This document shows positions 10,842 through 21,635 of a stretch of DNA of 35,000 bases, one piece after another. The stretch's first letter is position 1. The number at the start of each line of letters is the position of its first letter. Source of the DNA: Bigelowiella natans CCMP2755 (lineage: Eukaryota; Cercozoa; Chlorarachniophyceae); contig ADNK01002063.1 in NCBI GenBank assembly GCA_000320545.1, positions 1-35,000 on the forward strand. The letters are read 5' to 3'. A model generated the notes under the pieces. The model was not told the DNA's origin, made no database searches, and worked only from the letters and a program-made list of their open reading frames with translations. The position numbers and the translations under genes are program-made.

Positions 10842-12014
10842 ATTGGTTGAGCTGCGGTCCCCGTCACCACAAAGATACAAGATTCTTCATCATTACTTTT
10901 TAGGGTTGGCTTGGGGCATATCGAGCCGATGGCGTTACATGTACTGGGTTCTAACAATTTTGACGAGTCTCAAACAGAGGCCAATTTCCCCGTAAGACAT
11001 TTGAAATTTTTTTGTCGGAACTTTCTGTTCGGCGCTGTGCAAAATCACACACAGAGAAAAACGAAGAAAACGGAAAACAACAAAAAACGGATGGATTTTG
11101 CCCCCATTTGACCCAAAGGATGATGATTCACTCCCCTAACATCCACAAGAAACGCTCCCGGAAACGCTCTCTGAAAGAACGATGCAGGTTTGTTTGAACA
11201 GATAGGTCTACCAGCAGGCACAGCGCAGTACACTAGTACATGCTACACATTTCGTGCGCAAAAATGCGATGTGTTCGTTGTGTCCGCACGTTCTTTATTG
11301 TCATCGCGCATGCCATGGCACATGCCCATGCAGTCTTGCAATGTGCACGCATGCATGCGCTGCACTGCAACCGCTGTCTAGCTCTAGAGCTCTAGAGCTG
11401 TCTAGCTGTGAATTTCGTTGTGATCGTTGCCTGCGAATGACTTCGGACAAAATGTGCAATGCGTGTGATGTCTGTTGCTTTGTCACAGATTGGGGATGCA
11501 TGCAGCTAGAGTGTGTCGAAGCCCTAGCTGACTCTGGTCATCTCAATCGAGTCTGCAACTGAAAATTGGAATGCTGAGACGAAGGAGAATCATTGGATGG
11601 GCGCACAGCAGCAAAGTCATCGAGCTGGACGATGATTCGACGGAACGCCCTGTCAATTTCTTTGTCTGTCTAAGACTCATGCACACCAGATCTTGCCCCA
11701 GAGCATCCTTCTGGATCTGCATGCACATGTGCCGTATGCGCGCAACGAGTAGGTATAGAGTTTTTCACATTTTTAACAATGCGATGCGACACACATATGT
11801 GGCACTTAATGAATTTGAGAGCAACGAATGCTGATACAAACTGCTCAATGTAATATATGCTCTACGTTGTTACATCAAGACATCAAATCTTGATAATAAA
11901 TCGGGAAAGCACGAAAGTTCCAAGCCTAAATAAACAACATGTTGCATCTGACGCAACGTAATTGACGAATCCGCGCAGACAGGAAATCTGCCTCGAAAAT
12001 ACGAAACCAGCTAC
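10842..12014. other. Spacer upstream of FYVE-PARP; palindrome-rich, no gene found
   Basis: The stretch lies between the FYVE-PARP start and the 3' end of the EF-hand gene, so it should hold the FYVE-PARP promoter, but no motif is clear. Around 11290-11410 it is dense in GCATGC, TGCA, CTAG and GAGCTC palindromes, including a perfect 20-bp palindrome at 11380-11399. A plus-strand frame at 11571-11834 begins with a plausible basic and acidic stretch but degrades; I see no splice support. Confidence 0.5.
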
Positions 12015-13268
12015 CTAGAAGCTCTTCATGCTAAAGGCAATTACATCCTCGTCATTAGATGTCACAGAGTGTGGTGGGAAGCGCTCCGTCCGCCATAATT
12101 GTTCATGAATCTCATCGCCTTTAGATCCCTCTTCCAGGCCTACTGCCCCATCTTCTTTTTGCTCCAGCCCTGGACCGTTCCACAGAGCGGCTAGTTTCGA
12201 GTCCCTCTTCAAAACCCCGCTCAGATACATCTTGAAGGTAATGCGCTCCTTGCCCCCAGACAGCACCCGAACAATGTGCGCGAGATCTGGTGCTTGAATG
12301 CGGCAGCGAGGCTTACGGCAGCAGCTACTCCAACAGCTGGGGTCACTCTCCAGGGGGTAGCTCGGAAGATCCATTTGCCTGCACACTGCAGCAAGAGTCG
12401 CGGCTGTGATGAAATCGCCCCCCCCCCCCGCCAGCAAGGCGAACCCATTCTCCACATCGGCTTTGCTCTCGCCCACGCTCAGGAGCTTTCGGGTCAGCTC
12501 CGCGGTAGGAAGCGCCTCCGTGCCGCTGCTTTTTCCTTCGAGCTCCTGCAAACGCCCCCGCGAAATCCTTGCCCCTGCCGCCCAGGCCGTGCGCTCTATC
12601 TGGAGGAGAGTCACTCGGCGCGTATTCTCCACATCGATCATGCCAAGCGCCCTCCTCACATCGGCCTCGGCGACTTTGTATTGGGAGAGGGGGGTGGTGA
12701 AGTAGCTGACGGGGGTAGAGCAGTTGTTCTCTTCCTCGCTGCTAGAGAGCTGCTGCGGCGTCGGCCCAACGGCTTCACCTGCGGTAATTATGCCCTCCAC
12801 GGTCATGGGGCTAGGGTGTTTCCGATGCCGAGGCGAAGATGGGCGGCTGCTATGTGGGGGGAGGTTGAGCTTGGTCTGGTTTCTCCGTCTTTTGATCTTT
12901 TCTCTCAGCGACCACGACGCCGATCTTGCGCGGGGCAGATCGAAGGGAGAGGGGGCACGTCGAGAGGACGCTGGCCTTGGCAAGCTGAAGGGAGAGGGGG
13001 GTCGGCGAGAAGGGATGGCGGTTCGGATTGCGTTTGCTCTTATGGTGCTAAGTGTTTCTGTCCCCTCTGAGCTCTTATCATCACGGCGGGACCTTGGCGA
13101 AGGGGTGAAATACAAACGCTCTCTGCTTACTGTACGAGCGCGGCGTCCTTGCAGCGGCTGTCGTTGAGCTCGCAAGGGCGGCCTCAGGGGATCGCTCTCT
13201 GATGGTTGCGTAGCGCGGAAACATGTTAGAAGGACGTCACTGCATTTGCTGGGCAGTTTCTCGTACAT
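12015..13268 (-). CDS. Divergent EF-hand-like protein with disordered Arg/Ser/Pro N-terminus
   Basis: A long uninterrupted minus-strand frame, 417 aa from the ATG at 13268-13266; the frame is open further upstream without another ATG. Residues about 20-160 are Arg/Ser/Pro-rich with repeated RRPPSPF and RRAPSPF motifs and look disordered. From about residue 205 the pattern resembles calmodulin/centrin helices and loops: VAEADVRRALGMIDVENTRR and SKADVENGFALLAGGGGDFI, followed by a third helix-loop region near ITFKMYLSGVLKR. The loops lack most Ca2+-ligating acidic residues (DVENTRRVTLLQ, AGGGGDFITAAT), so metal binding is doubtful. The acidic C-terminus ends in FSMKSF. It could be a flagellar or cytoskeletal centrin-like scaffold protein; that is inference only. 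It lies tail-to-promoter with FYVE-PARP. Confidence 0.65.
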   Translation of the reverse strand: MYEKLPSKCSDVLLTCFRATQPSESDPLRPPLRAQRQPLQGRRARTVSRERLYFTPSPRSRRDDKSSEGTETLSTIRANAIRTAIPSRRPPSPFSLPRPASSRRAPSPFDLPRARSASWSLREKIKRRRNQTKLNLPPHSSRPSSPRHRKHPSPMTVEGIITAGEAVGPTPQQLSSSEEENNCSTPVSYFTTPLSQYKVAEADVRRALGMIDVENTRRVTLLQIERTAWAAGARISRGRLQELEGKSSGTEALPTAELTRKLLSVGESKADVENGFALLAGGGGDFITAATLAAVCRQMDLPSYPLESDPSCWSSCCRKPRCRIQAPDLAHIVRVLSGGKERITFKMYLSGVLKRDSKLAALWNGPGLEQKEDGAVGLEEGSKGDEIHEQLWRTERFPPHSVTSNDEDVIAFSMKSF

Positions 13269-13941
13269 ATTCGTGGTGTGTGCATGGAAAGACGCGCGCA
13301 AGGTAAACGACAACCTTTGTTTCCATCCTCCTCACCGCACGTAGAGAGTAGAAGCGGTGTAGTGAGGTCGTCCTTAACGGTTTCACCATCATATTGAGGC
13401 CGCTGCTGAGTGCGATTTGAAGGGAAATAGCACGTCAGAAGAGCAGCAGAAAAACGGGACTAGCCAGGGTGCGCTCTGCTATTTTGCGAGGTGACTTTTT
13501 TAAGTTCATTTCAATTTTTTTTCAAAAAATATTTCGTTTCCATATCCGGTCTGCTAGGAGATTGGGGGAACTATTGTTAATACTTTCGTATCACACCTGC
13601 TTTCCTTCCCCTTCTCCTCCTCCTCCTCGCTCCCCGTCCCGCCCCTGTGCTGCAACGGCAGCATCTGGCGAGTTGGCGTCTACTTTGAGGTCCTGTATCA
13701 TGGAAATGGAGAAAGGGAATGAATGGTTTTTGAGAGGCTATGGAGGGGATGGGGGGGGGGGGACATCGGAGAGGTTGCTTTATCAACGAGAATGGGGTGA
13801 AAACGGCGCTGAGCTGGCGTCTGTTTTGTCTATCAAACCAGACCCTGCGAAACGACTATTTTGGTGCGTTAGATACCATAAAAGGACGAGGACTGGTGAT
13901 AATATATATTAATATATATATATATATATATATATTTATAT

Positions 13942-14594
13942 CTATATACAGCTCACGTTTTCGATCGCGGCTAAGCTTCGTGTAGGTTCTCCAAAGCTTC
14001 CATCTTCTCCGCCGACTTCACTGTTCACATGGCGTCGTTCATCCTCCTCCTCCTCATCATCATCATCATCATCACCGCCATAATGAGGAAGCATTCCTTG
14101 GCTCGCAATGTCCCCCCCCCCCCCCGGGCAAACATCAAGAATGCTAGCGGATACAGCGGCATCTGCCGCGGCTAATCGCAGGAGCTCAATCAAACGACGT
14201 GGCCTTTCCGACACCCAGGTCTCAAGAACCCTCCGTATGAAGCCGATTCTGGCTTGTGCGCGGTACCTGAAAAGAGCAACGCACACACACACCGGTATCT
14301 GTGAGCTATGGCACGATTATTCGCGCACTGATCTAAAACGGTAAGGTTCCATCTCAGACATTGTACGACGAATCTCAGGTGGGGTGGAGGAGGGGGGGGG
14401 GGGACGCGCCCTGCCGGCCAGCAATTTCGTGGGAGAAAGAGAGAAGGAGAGACGGAGGGAGGGGGAGAGAGAGAGAGAGACTCAACTGGGGTTGTCATTT
14501 TGATGTGTGGTTCGGATTTCATGTGGAAATGGAATTTCTTGTCACGGACAGCAGCGGAGCATGCCGTCGAGACACGCGTAAGAATATAAAACAT
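13942..14594 (-). CDS. Unidentified coding exon(s) with acidic run
   Basis: A minus-strand frame after a CTCTTTTCAG acceptor near 14267 reads YRAQARIGFIRRVLETWVSE and RPRRLIELLRLAAADAAVSA, convincing amphipathic helices. It continues into an Asp/Glu run made from a (GAT)n/(GAG)n repeat and stops at 13942. Upstream on the same strand, LRWNLTVLDQCANNRAIAHR fits as a previous exon, but the implied intron is only about 26 nt (GTGTGTGTG...TTTTCAG), suspiciously short. No family recognised. Exons of the DHHC gene lie just upstream on the same strand, but that gene appears to stop at 14626. Confidence 0.4.
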
Positions 14595-14625
14595 GAATAA
14601 TAATATCCTCGTTCTGCCCCTCCTT

Positions 14626-15042
14626 TCATTCGTCTCTTCTCGCCTTTTTGGCTGCTTTCCATTGGTAGTCTATTCGTATGCTTGTTGACCTGCTTCCCCA
14701 CCAGGTGTAGCTCGAGACGAATTGATGTGACGTACAAGCTTCGACCTAACGTTTGCCACGCAGCATCAGCCCCACAACACACCAGATAGTCGTCATCACT
14801 ATCATCCTCCTGCTCATCGTCTTATCCCCCCCTCCCCCCCCCCTTCTTCTCTCTATCGTTTTCTATGTGTCTTAGTGATGAGGAATTGGTGACTGACGTT
14901 TATGCGGACGTGTTGGACCAACAAGTCCAGCACGAAGTACAGGGAAGTCACTTGGATCATAGCGCCGACAACGGTGCAGCAGAGGTACAGATGCTGTCAT
15001 TATTCAACCCTCGGGATACGCGGATGGAATTCAGAAAAAGAA

Positions 15043-15084
<42 letters not shown>

Positions 15085-15362
15085 TTAAGCCGTCAAAGCA
15101 AAGTAAAGGCCGACCTCTCCCAGGTAGATGGATACCAACCGCAGCAAGGTGTTTTCATCTTCAACGATTCCCCATAGGCGTAAGTGGCATTGCAGTGTCA
15201 TCACGAGCTGTAGCGAGAGCTGCCAGATAGAGAAGAAGAGGTGTTAGCGATTCTAAAAGTGCTGCTGGGGGTGCGCTTCTAGTCGCTATCGGAGTATATT
15301 TTACCGTTGTTTTGTTCGATAGCTTGGAATTAGGGAGGTGAATTAATGATATGTATATATGC

Positions 15363-15404
<42 letters not shown>

Positions 15405-15412
15405 ATATGTCT

Positions 15413-15495
<83 letters not shown>

Positions 15496-15549
15496 ACAAC
15501 GACCTCATTGAATAAACATGGTGATACGCAGAGCTATTAAACAAGCACG

Positions 15550-15581
<32 letters not shown>

Positions 15582-16655
15582 TTGCACGTGTGTCAAGGAG
15601 CTTACCAGCAGTGCGGCCATGGTCATGAATATTATCCACGGTATGTAGTTGGTTTTCCCTATGCACTAATGATGATGATGATGACGATGATGATGATGAC
15701 GAATGTAGAAAGTGTATAGGCAAGCTCGTAGTGTTTCCAAAGTATGGCGGAAGAAATGATTTTCATGCCAATAGTGATGATGATTACGCAATCTAATCGC
15801 TACCATTATCATCATCACCATCTTTATCATCATCATCATCAATGCTATCCTCGCCGTCGTAATAGAAGTGTACGTGCTTGATGTCACACGCTCAACCTAC
15901 AACTTACTTGATTCAGGTAGCGGCAATGGTGGTCAAATCCGATCACGCACTTGTTGCATGAAAAACAGTGCTTCCTGTGCTCGCCGCCGTAGCATTTGCC
16001 ACATGCGCTGCATTGGAACGGTATCGGCAGATGGTGCTGATGGAGCAAATACAATTGCAAAAAAACATCAAAATTGTTATATGTCCGAAGCAAAAATAGC
16101 TTCACGAGGATCGGTATATTGTTTGCTGAAAAATGCGACGGAAATTCTGATTGTATTTTTCCGATCAACGAACATCGATGTCTGTGGTGCTGCGAAAATG
16201 CGCTCATCAATGCAACAAGCAGCGACGAAGGAACACCCACTTCAGACTCTTGGGCGGAAGGATCATACGTCTCGAGAAATATGAATAGTCCAGCGAAGAT
16301 GCAGTGGAAGAGGGCTGCCAATTTATAGTTGAACCGTCGTTAATATTATTTTAAGGCGAATTTCTATCACTTGCTGTTCCTTATGGAGGGAAAATACTAC
16401 CAAATACAACCCACTGCCAGTTGGCACGCTGTGTGTATGCTTGCAAGGACCAGAGCACCTGTGTGTTACGTTCATCATGCGCCAAAGCATGCTAATTGTT
16501 GATGGCGGAAATTCTGGATGGAATTGTCACAGGTAGATATTTTATTATCCGGCATATCCATGGCTTTACCGGCCCATAGAAAACGGCGAAATCAAGTCCG
16601 AGAACTGCGAGCATCGTGAATTGCCAGGGGTGCCACGGGCATTTACCTCCAGCCG
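14626..16655 (-). CDS. DHHC-type protein S-palmitoyltransferase (ZDHHC1/11-like)
   Basis: DHHC enzymes attach palmitate to protein cysteines at endomembranes through a zinc-bound Cys-rich domain. Phase-matched minus-strand exons: 16655-16570, 16413-16401, 16314-16217, 16036-15908, 15665-15606, 15219-15115, 14993-14898, 14745-14626. TM1 follows CPWHPWQF, like the 'HP.Q' start of ZDHHC1/11. TM2 (FHCIFAGLFIFLETYDPSA) ends in the 'DP' motif. The zinc domain reads CSACGKC, HRKHCFSCNKCVIGFDHHC and then RYLNQCIGKTNY. TM3 is IPWIIFMTMAALL and TM4 is LYLCCTVVGAMIQVTSLYF. The palmitoylation Cys of DHHC is present; canonical 'PW.NNC' is RYLNQC here. The N-terminal exon upstream of 16655 was not located. 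The intron at 16216-16037 is inferred, because skipping it leaves an abnormally long linker. Confidence 0.85.
15371..15492. repeat. (AT)n and (AT)n(GT)n tracts in a DHHC-gene intron
   Basis: Two long AT runs separated by GTAGTATATGTCTGGT, the second passing into a GT run. All lie in the intron between exons 15665-15606 and 15219-15115. An (ATC)n run at 15550-15580 lies in the same intron. Confidence 0.95.
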
Positions 16656-16661
16656 CTACCG

Positions 16662-16665
<4 letters not shown>

Positions 16666-16707
<42 letters not shown>
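16666..16707. repeat. (CA)n microsatellite 5' of the DHHC TM1 exon
   Basis: A CA run immediately upstream (minus strand) of the acceptor of the exon starting at 16655. On the gene strand it is a (TG)n tract just before the TTTCGGTAG acceptor. Confidence 0.95.
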
Positions 16708-16709
<2 letters not shown>

Positions 16710-16860
16710 AAACGAACACACAAAAACACACGCACACGCACAAGCACACACAGAAGTATGAATCAACACAAAAGTGACATCCGTGAAGACTTTGCAAATG
16801 CAATGGCAGGGAAGTTATGCTTGTATTCGATCTTCGATGTTGGGGACTCCGTGACACATA

Positions 16861-17410
16861 CTAGGTATTACATATGCGAGGCTTGTCTACGCTTCGAATG
16901 GAATTAAGGCGACGGTACGTCACCACAGAAGCACTTAGTAGTGTCACCAGTATCCCCGAGAACACCGCCATCACGACAGGGTCCGACTGTGGCACGTAGT
17001 TTAGATACAAAGTGACGGGGAGTGAGGGGGGGGGATAAGACAGCTCAATAGCCGAATTCACAGAATAAATGCCGTTCATTTAGGTTCCAGTTGCTTCTAC
17101 TCGTACCTCCATTGGGCCGTCCATGTTGCGAGGCCACCCCATCGTACCCCCTCTTCAAACGGGGCGCCCTCGTTTGGCAGACAATTTTTTTTTTCTCTTG
17201 GTACGGATGAAAGCGGATTCGCTTCCTGCGACAACCCAGCAGCGGATCAGTCAAACCCATCTTACAAAATGTTACGAAATTACAGATTCCTGGCAAATTT
17301 CGGCAGGAACATAGGCCAACTCCGGAAATCTGGTTCAGAATATCTTCGGTAGCCTTAGACTTTTCGAAAAACCACTGTGCACGCCCAGAGGGTATCGGGA
17401 TTTCATCCAT
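16861..17410 (-). CDS. Possible small single-pass membrane protein
   Basis: The ATG at 17410 opens MDEIPIPSGRAQWFFEKSK and runs 45 codons to a TTC|GTAACA donor (exon 17410-17276). A second exon beginning after ATTGAG at 17043 continues in phase and contains PQSDPVVMAVFSGILVTLLS, a likely transmembrane segment, then YRRLNSIRSVDK and a stop at 16861. The total is about 105 aa. It is divergent to citrate synthase and lies upstream of the DHHC gene on the same strand; it might instead be a badly resolved 5' part of that gene. No family recognised. Confidence 0.35.
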
Positions 17411-17881
17411 TCTTTGACTAAATCAGGATGTTTTTCATGTCGCATAAGATTTTGTTCCTATGTTAGAAGGAAAGAATACGAGAAAAATCAAACCCCGCGT
17501 TGATCCGTAGCTTGCTTTCCAAAATACGACCTGAATTGTTGTTCAGACTCTAGCTGCACTAAAAGACTAGTCTTTTTATATGAATATAGGCTAATTTATG
17601 CATTTTTTCTTTATATTTGATGTCGTTTTTAAAAAAACAACCCATCTGATTTTTTATTGATACCAACAACGTGTTTTGGTTTACCAGCAACGCCTTTAAT
17701 CCCAAAGTTTATATTTGCGCTTACGCGGATGCGTTCCAATATTTCATATTTTCACATTTAAATACTATATTTTTACCAAAATATATTCTATTTTATTTAA
17801 ATATATTGCTATTTTGCAAGAATTTAGATCTTGCTGCATTCGCGATACCTCCCACCAATAGTCGAGTAGCCCCCCTGAAAA
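17411..17881. promoter_or_regulatory. Divergent intergenic region before citrate synthase
   Basis: A 470-nt AT-rich spacer between a minus-strand start at 17410 and the citrate synthase start at 17882. It should hold the citrate synthase promoter and probably the divergent one. No TATA box or other motif stands out from the general AT richness. Confidence 0.4.
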
Positions 17882-19731
17882 ATGTCTCTCCTTGCTCGTG
17901 TTGCACGCCGTGCATCCCCCCAATACAATCGATTCCTCACAAGGGGAGTCGCGACCATCCAAGATACTGTTGCTGAGGTTTTGTAATTTTAATCTGTAGA
18001 TAGATGCGCATATGTAGTAAACGTGAGAATTTCACAGTGTGTTAATAAATGAGTTCGGGACAACGGAATTTTAACAACAGAGAGTTTCTAGATGACCTTA
18101 AAAACGCAAAACTGCCTCTAAATTTTAGTCACCTGCCGGAATCGTGAATGCATGTGCGCTCTCATCCTGTGTATATTTGCTACTGCGCTCACGGTTCATT
18201 GGTTTCTTTTCTTGCAGTGTGTTCCAGTTTGGAGAGCGGATATCAAAGATCTCCGAGGCAAACATGGAGATAAGGCAATTCATCTTTTTACTCTTTTAAT
18301 AGGGACGAGCACATGATATAGAGACTAGAAAGACCGCGTCTATAAGGAAATAAAAATAAAAGAGAAAACGATGATTTTTCCAATCTTCGCCTCGGATCAG
18401 GTTCTTTGTGAAGTCACTGTAGATCAAGCCATTGGCGGTATGCGCGGGATTAAGGTATGACCCCCCCCCCAAAAAAACAAAATGTTGGCGTGGGTATTTT
18501 TCTTCCTCTCATCCCCATCTACATTCATTTCACCGCCTTACCTCGCCATAGGGAATGATAACGGAAACCTCCTTGCTTGACCCTGAGGAAGGCATCCGGT
18601 TCCGCGGATATTCCATTCCAGAGTAAGAAAGAATCATTTAGCACATAATGCGTATATCTTTTCACCGGTGTGATTTGGTTGGGGGAATAAGTGCATTTTG
18701 ACATGTGCGAATATCAGATGCCAAAAGCTGCTCCCTAAAGCGCCAGGAGGAAACGAGCCGTTGCCCGAGGGGCTCTTCTGGCTGCTCCTCACAGGCAAAA
18801 TTCCTACAACAGAAGAAGTCAAAGGATTGAGCGAAGATCTTGCGAAACGGTGCGTCAGCTCGATGGATATTGGAGTCGTCCATTGTGTTTTTTAAAACCC
18901 CGCAACCGAGTGTGTGTAGAATGCGTAGGCACGCAAAGAAACCTACTGATTGCTCTGCTGCTCAGATCCCAACTTCCAGCGCACGCAAAAGAGATGATCA
19001 ATAACTTCCCAAAGGTAATGCAGATTCATAGCAATGATAACGCAGCATTGGTGGTGTAGACGGCTGCCATGTGGAGGCTGAACATAATGTAAACTATTGA
19101 AGTATCAAAGCTGAAATCCATGCCTCTACAACGATAGGATATGCATCCTATGACGCAGCTCTGCAGTGCTGTCTTGGCTCTTCAGGTAAAACTTGTTCTA
19201 GATTTGAAATATATAGTAGAGAATCTCGATCCTAGCGGCGCGCGCCGCCGTCGTCTGAGATCGATAAGTTCCCGTGGTGATGTCGTTTGTTCTGCCCCTG
19301 TCCTACGCAGACCGAGAGCAGCTTCGCCAAAGCGTACCTTTCTGGCAGCGTGAACAAGATGGAGTGAGAAATCTAACAGCATGCGGCGCATGCGAGCCTT
19401 ACGAACAACGACAGCTATGATAAGACTCGCATAATGACCACGCACGGACACCCAACAGCATTTATCGCCAGTGCTGCGTTTGTAGTGATTGCTCTTGCTG
19501 TTCGCTATATGTTTAGCTACTGGTCGTACACGCTAGAGGACAGTCTTGACTTGATTGCCATGCTCCCTGAAGCTGCAGCTCTTATCTACCGCAACAAGTT
19601 TAAGGGAGGTTGTAGTACACGTAGTAGTAGAAGTATCCACTAACTTCTCCTGGTCTTCGATATTTATTTTTATTTACTCATCGTATTTTTAATAATCATG
19701 CTATTATTGCGGCCACCTCCCCCTCCCCCTC

Positions 19732-19772
<41 letters not shown>

Positions 19773-20033
19773 CTCTTCTCACTCACTCATCGGTCTTTGC
19801 GTGTAATGCAAACCCCCTCCCGGCAGGAAGTCACATTGCTCCCGATCTGAGCTTGGATTGGGGGGCAAACTACGCGCATATGGTGTGTGCTTGCTACGAG
19901 AAGAGAGGCAAATTAAGATAGATGTGCTTTGCATAGATATTAGATGATTTCAGACAGGTTCCAGATTCGCTTTGAACGAATAAACTAATAGCGTCAATAT
20001 GGCTCATTCCTCGAGTTTGATCTCTAGTTTTTG

Positions 20034-20085
<52 letters not shown>

Positions 20086-20087
20086 TC

Positions 20088-20124
<37 letters not shown>

Positions 20125-20482
20125 GTGTTTCGCTCCCTAGATGGGCTATGATGACGCAGAGTTCATCGAGCTTATGAGGCTGTACCTTACGATCCACACC
20201 GATCACGAGGGCGGTAATGCAAGCGCCCACGCAACGGTAGGATACAAATTACAAATGGGAACCGTTATCGTCATCGTCGTCATCATCATCCTCATGATCA
20301 TTCATAATCATCGTCGTTGTTTTTGGTTGATGATACGTCTTCGTCTCCATGCCGCTATCAACTCCGTGTGCTTCCATTTCACTATGCAACGAGTGCCTAA
20401 GCGTTTATGGTCTTTCTGTACGTGGTTGTTTGCGTGTGTGTGTGTGAGGCGGGGGCACACCGTGTGAGCCCGATATATTATA

Positions 20483-20527
<45 letters not shown>

Positions 20528-20689
20528 TATATTTAATGTCGTTGTATCTTATTAGCATCTGGTTGGGTCGACGCTATCTGACCCTTATCTTTCATTCTGT
20601 GGAGGTAACGCACGCCGCACACACAGCACCACCAGCAGCAGCAGCAGCAGTGTAGCTTGACAGTGATGCGCATTGTTCCTCCATCTCTA

Positions 20690-20729
<40 letters not shown>

Positions 20730-21536
20730 ATTTATATATATTTTTATTTATTTATTTATATGCACGCACTGAGGGCAACTAACTGGGTCATTTTGATTCC
20801 TCTTCCTCTCCTCCTCCTCCTCTTCCTCTCCCTCCTGCCGCTACGTGCGCGCGAATTTAAAAGGAATGACTGCCCTCGCTGGCCCTCTTCACGGACTTGC
20901 AAACCAGGAAGTTCTCCGATGGCTCATGAAGGTAATAATACCGCTTTTTGTCCTCCTGCGGAAAGAGTTGTTTCCACGACAAGTGCGGCAGCCATTCGCC
21001 ATTGAACGGAGCCGCGCCATAGAAGAAGACATTCTCGGCGATGATGATGATAATGATGAAGATGATGATGATGGTGGTGATTCGTGGCCAGCAGTAACAC
21101 CACTACTCGATCAGTACTGTGTAAACCATATGTTTGATATTTCTCCATTGCGTTCTTTGCTGAACACCCCCCCCCCCCCCCCTTCCCCACAAACCCCAGT
21201 TCAAGGAAGATCTGGGAGATAAAGAGATCACCCCGGAGGCCATCACCGAGGCAGCCTGGGCGACGCTCAAATCAGGAAATGTTATTCCTGGCTTCGGTCA
21301 CGCAGTTTTGCGCAAGACGGTAGTGTTATTTATTGCCGCTGCTGCTGCTGATGGTGGTGGCGGCGAGTGGCGATGGCGATGGTGTACGCGGTGTGTATTT
21401 GTGGTTATCTGTGAGCTTATGCGTGGGCGCGTGTGTTTGTAGGATCCCCGCTACATGTGCCAACGCGAATTTGCGCTGAAGTTTATGCCTGATGACGAGA
21501 TGTTTAAGCTGGTCTCCACGTTATATGAGGTACTAT

Positions 21537-21569
<33 letters not shown>

Positions 21570-21595
21570 GAGATGGATGGATGGACAATGGCGCA

Positions 21596-21635
<40 letters not shown>

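Noticed and set aside
12276-13070. Long plus-strand frame, 264 codons
   Set aside because: It is antisense to the EF-hand-like gene; GC-rich codon bias of that gene leaves the opposite strand open. The minus frame has domain-like structure and this one does not.
15161-15580. Minus frame starting with a Met run and passing through Tyr-Ile repeats
   Set aside because: It is built from (ATC)n and (AT)n repeats in a DHHC-gene intron; only its neighbour exon 15219-15115 is coding, in another frame.
20024-20230. Minus frame with Glu-Arg and His-Thr repeats
   Set aside because: It is a translation of the (CT)n(GT)n microsatellite in citrate synthase intron 10.
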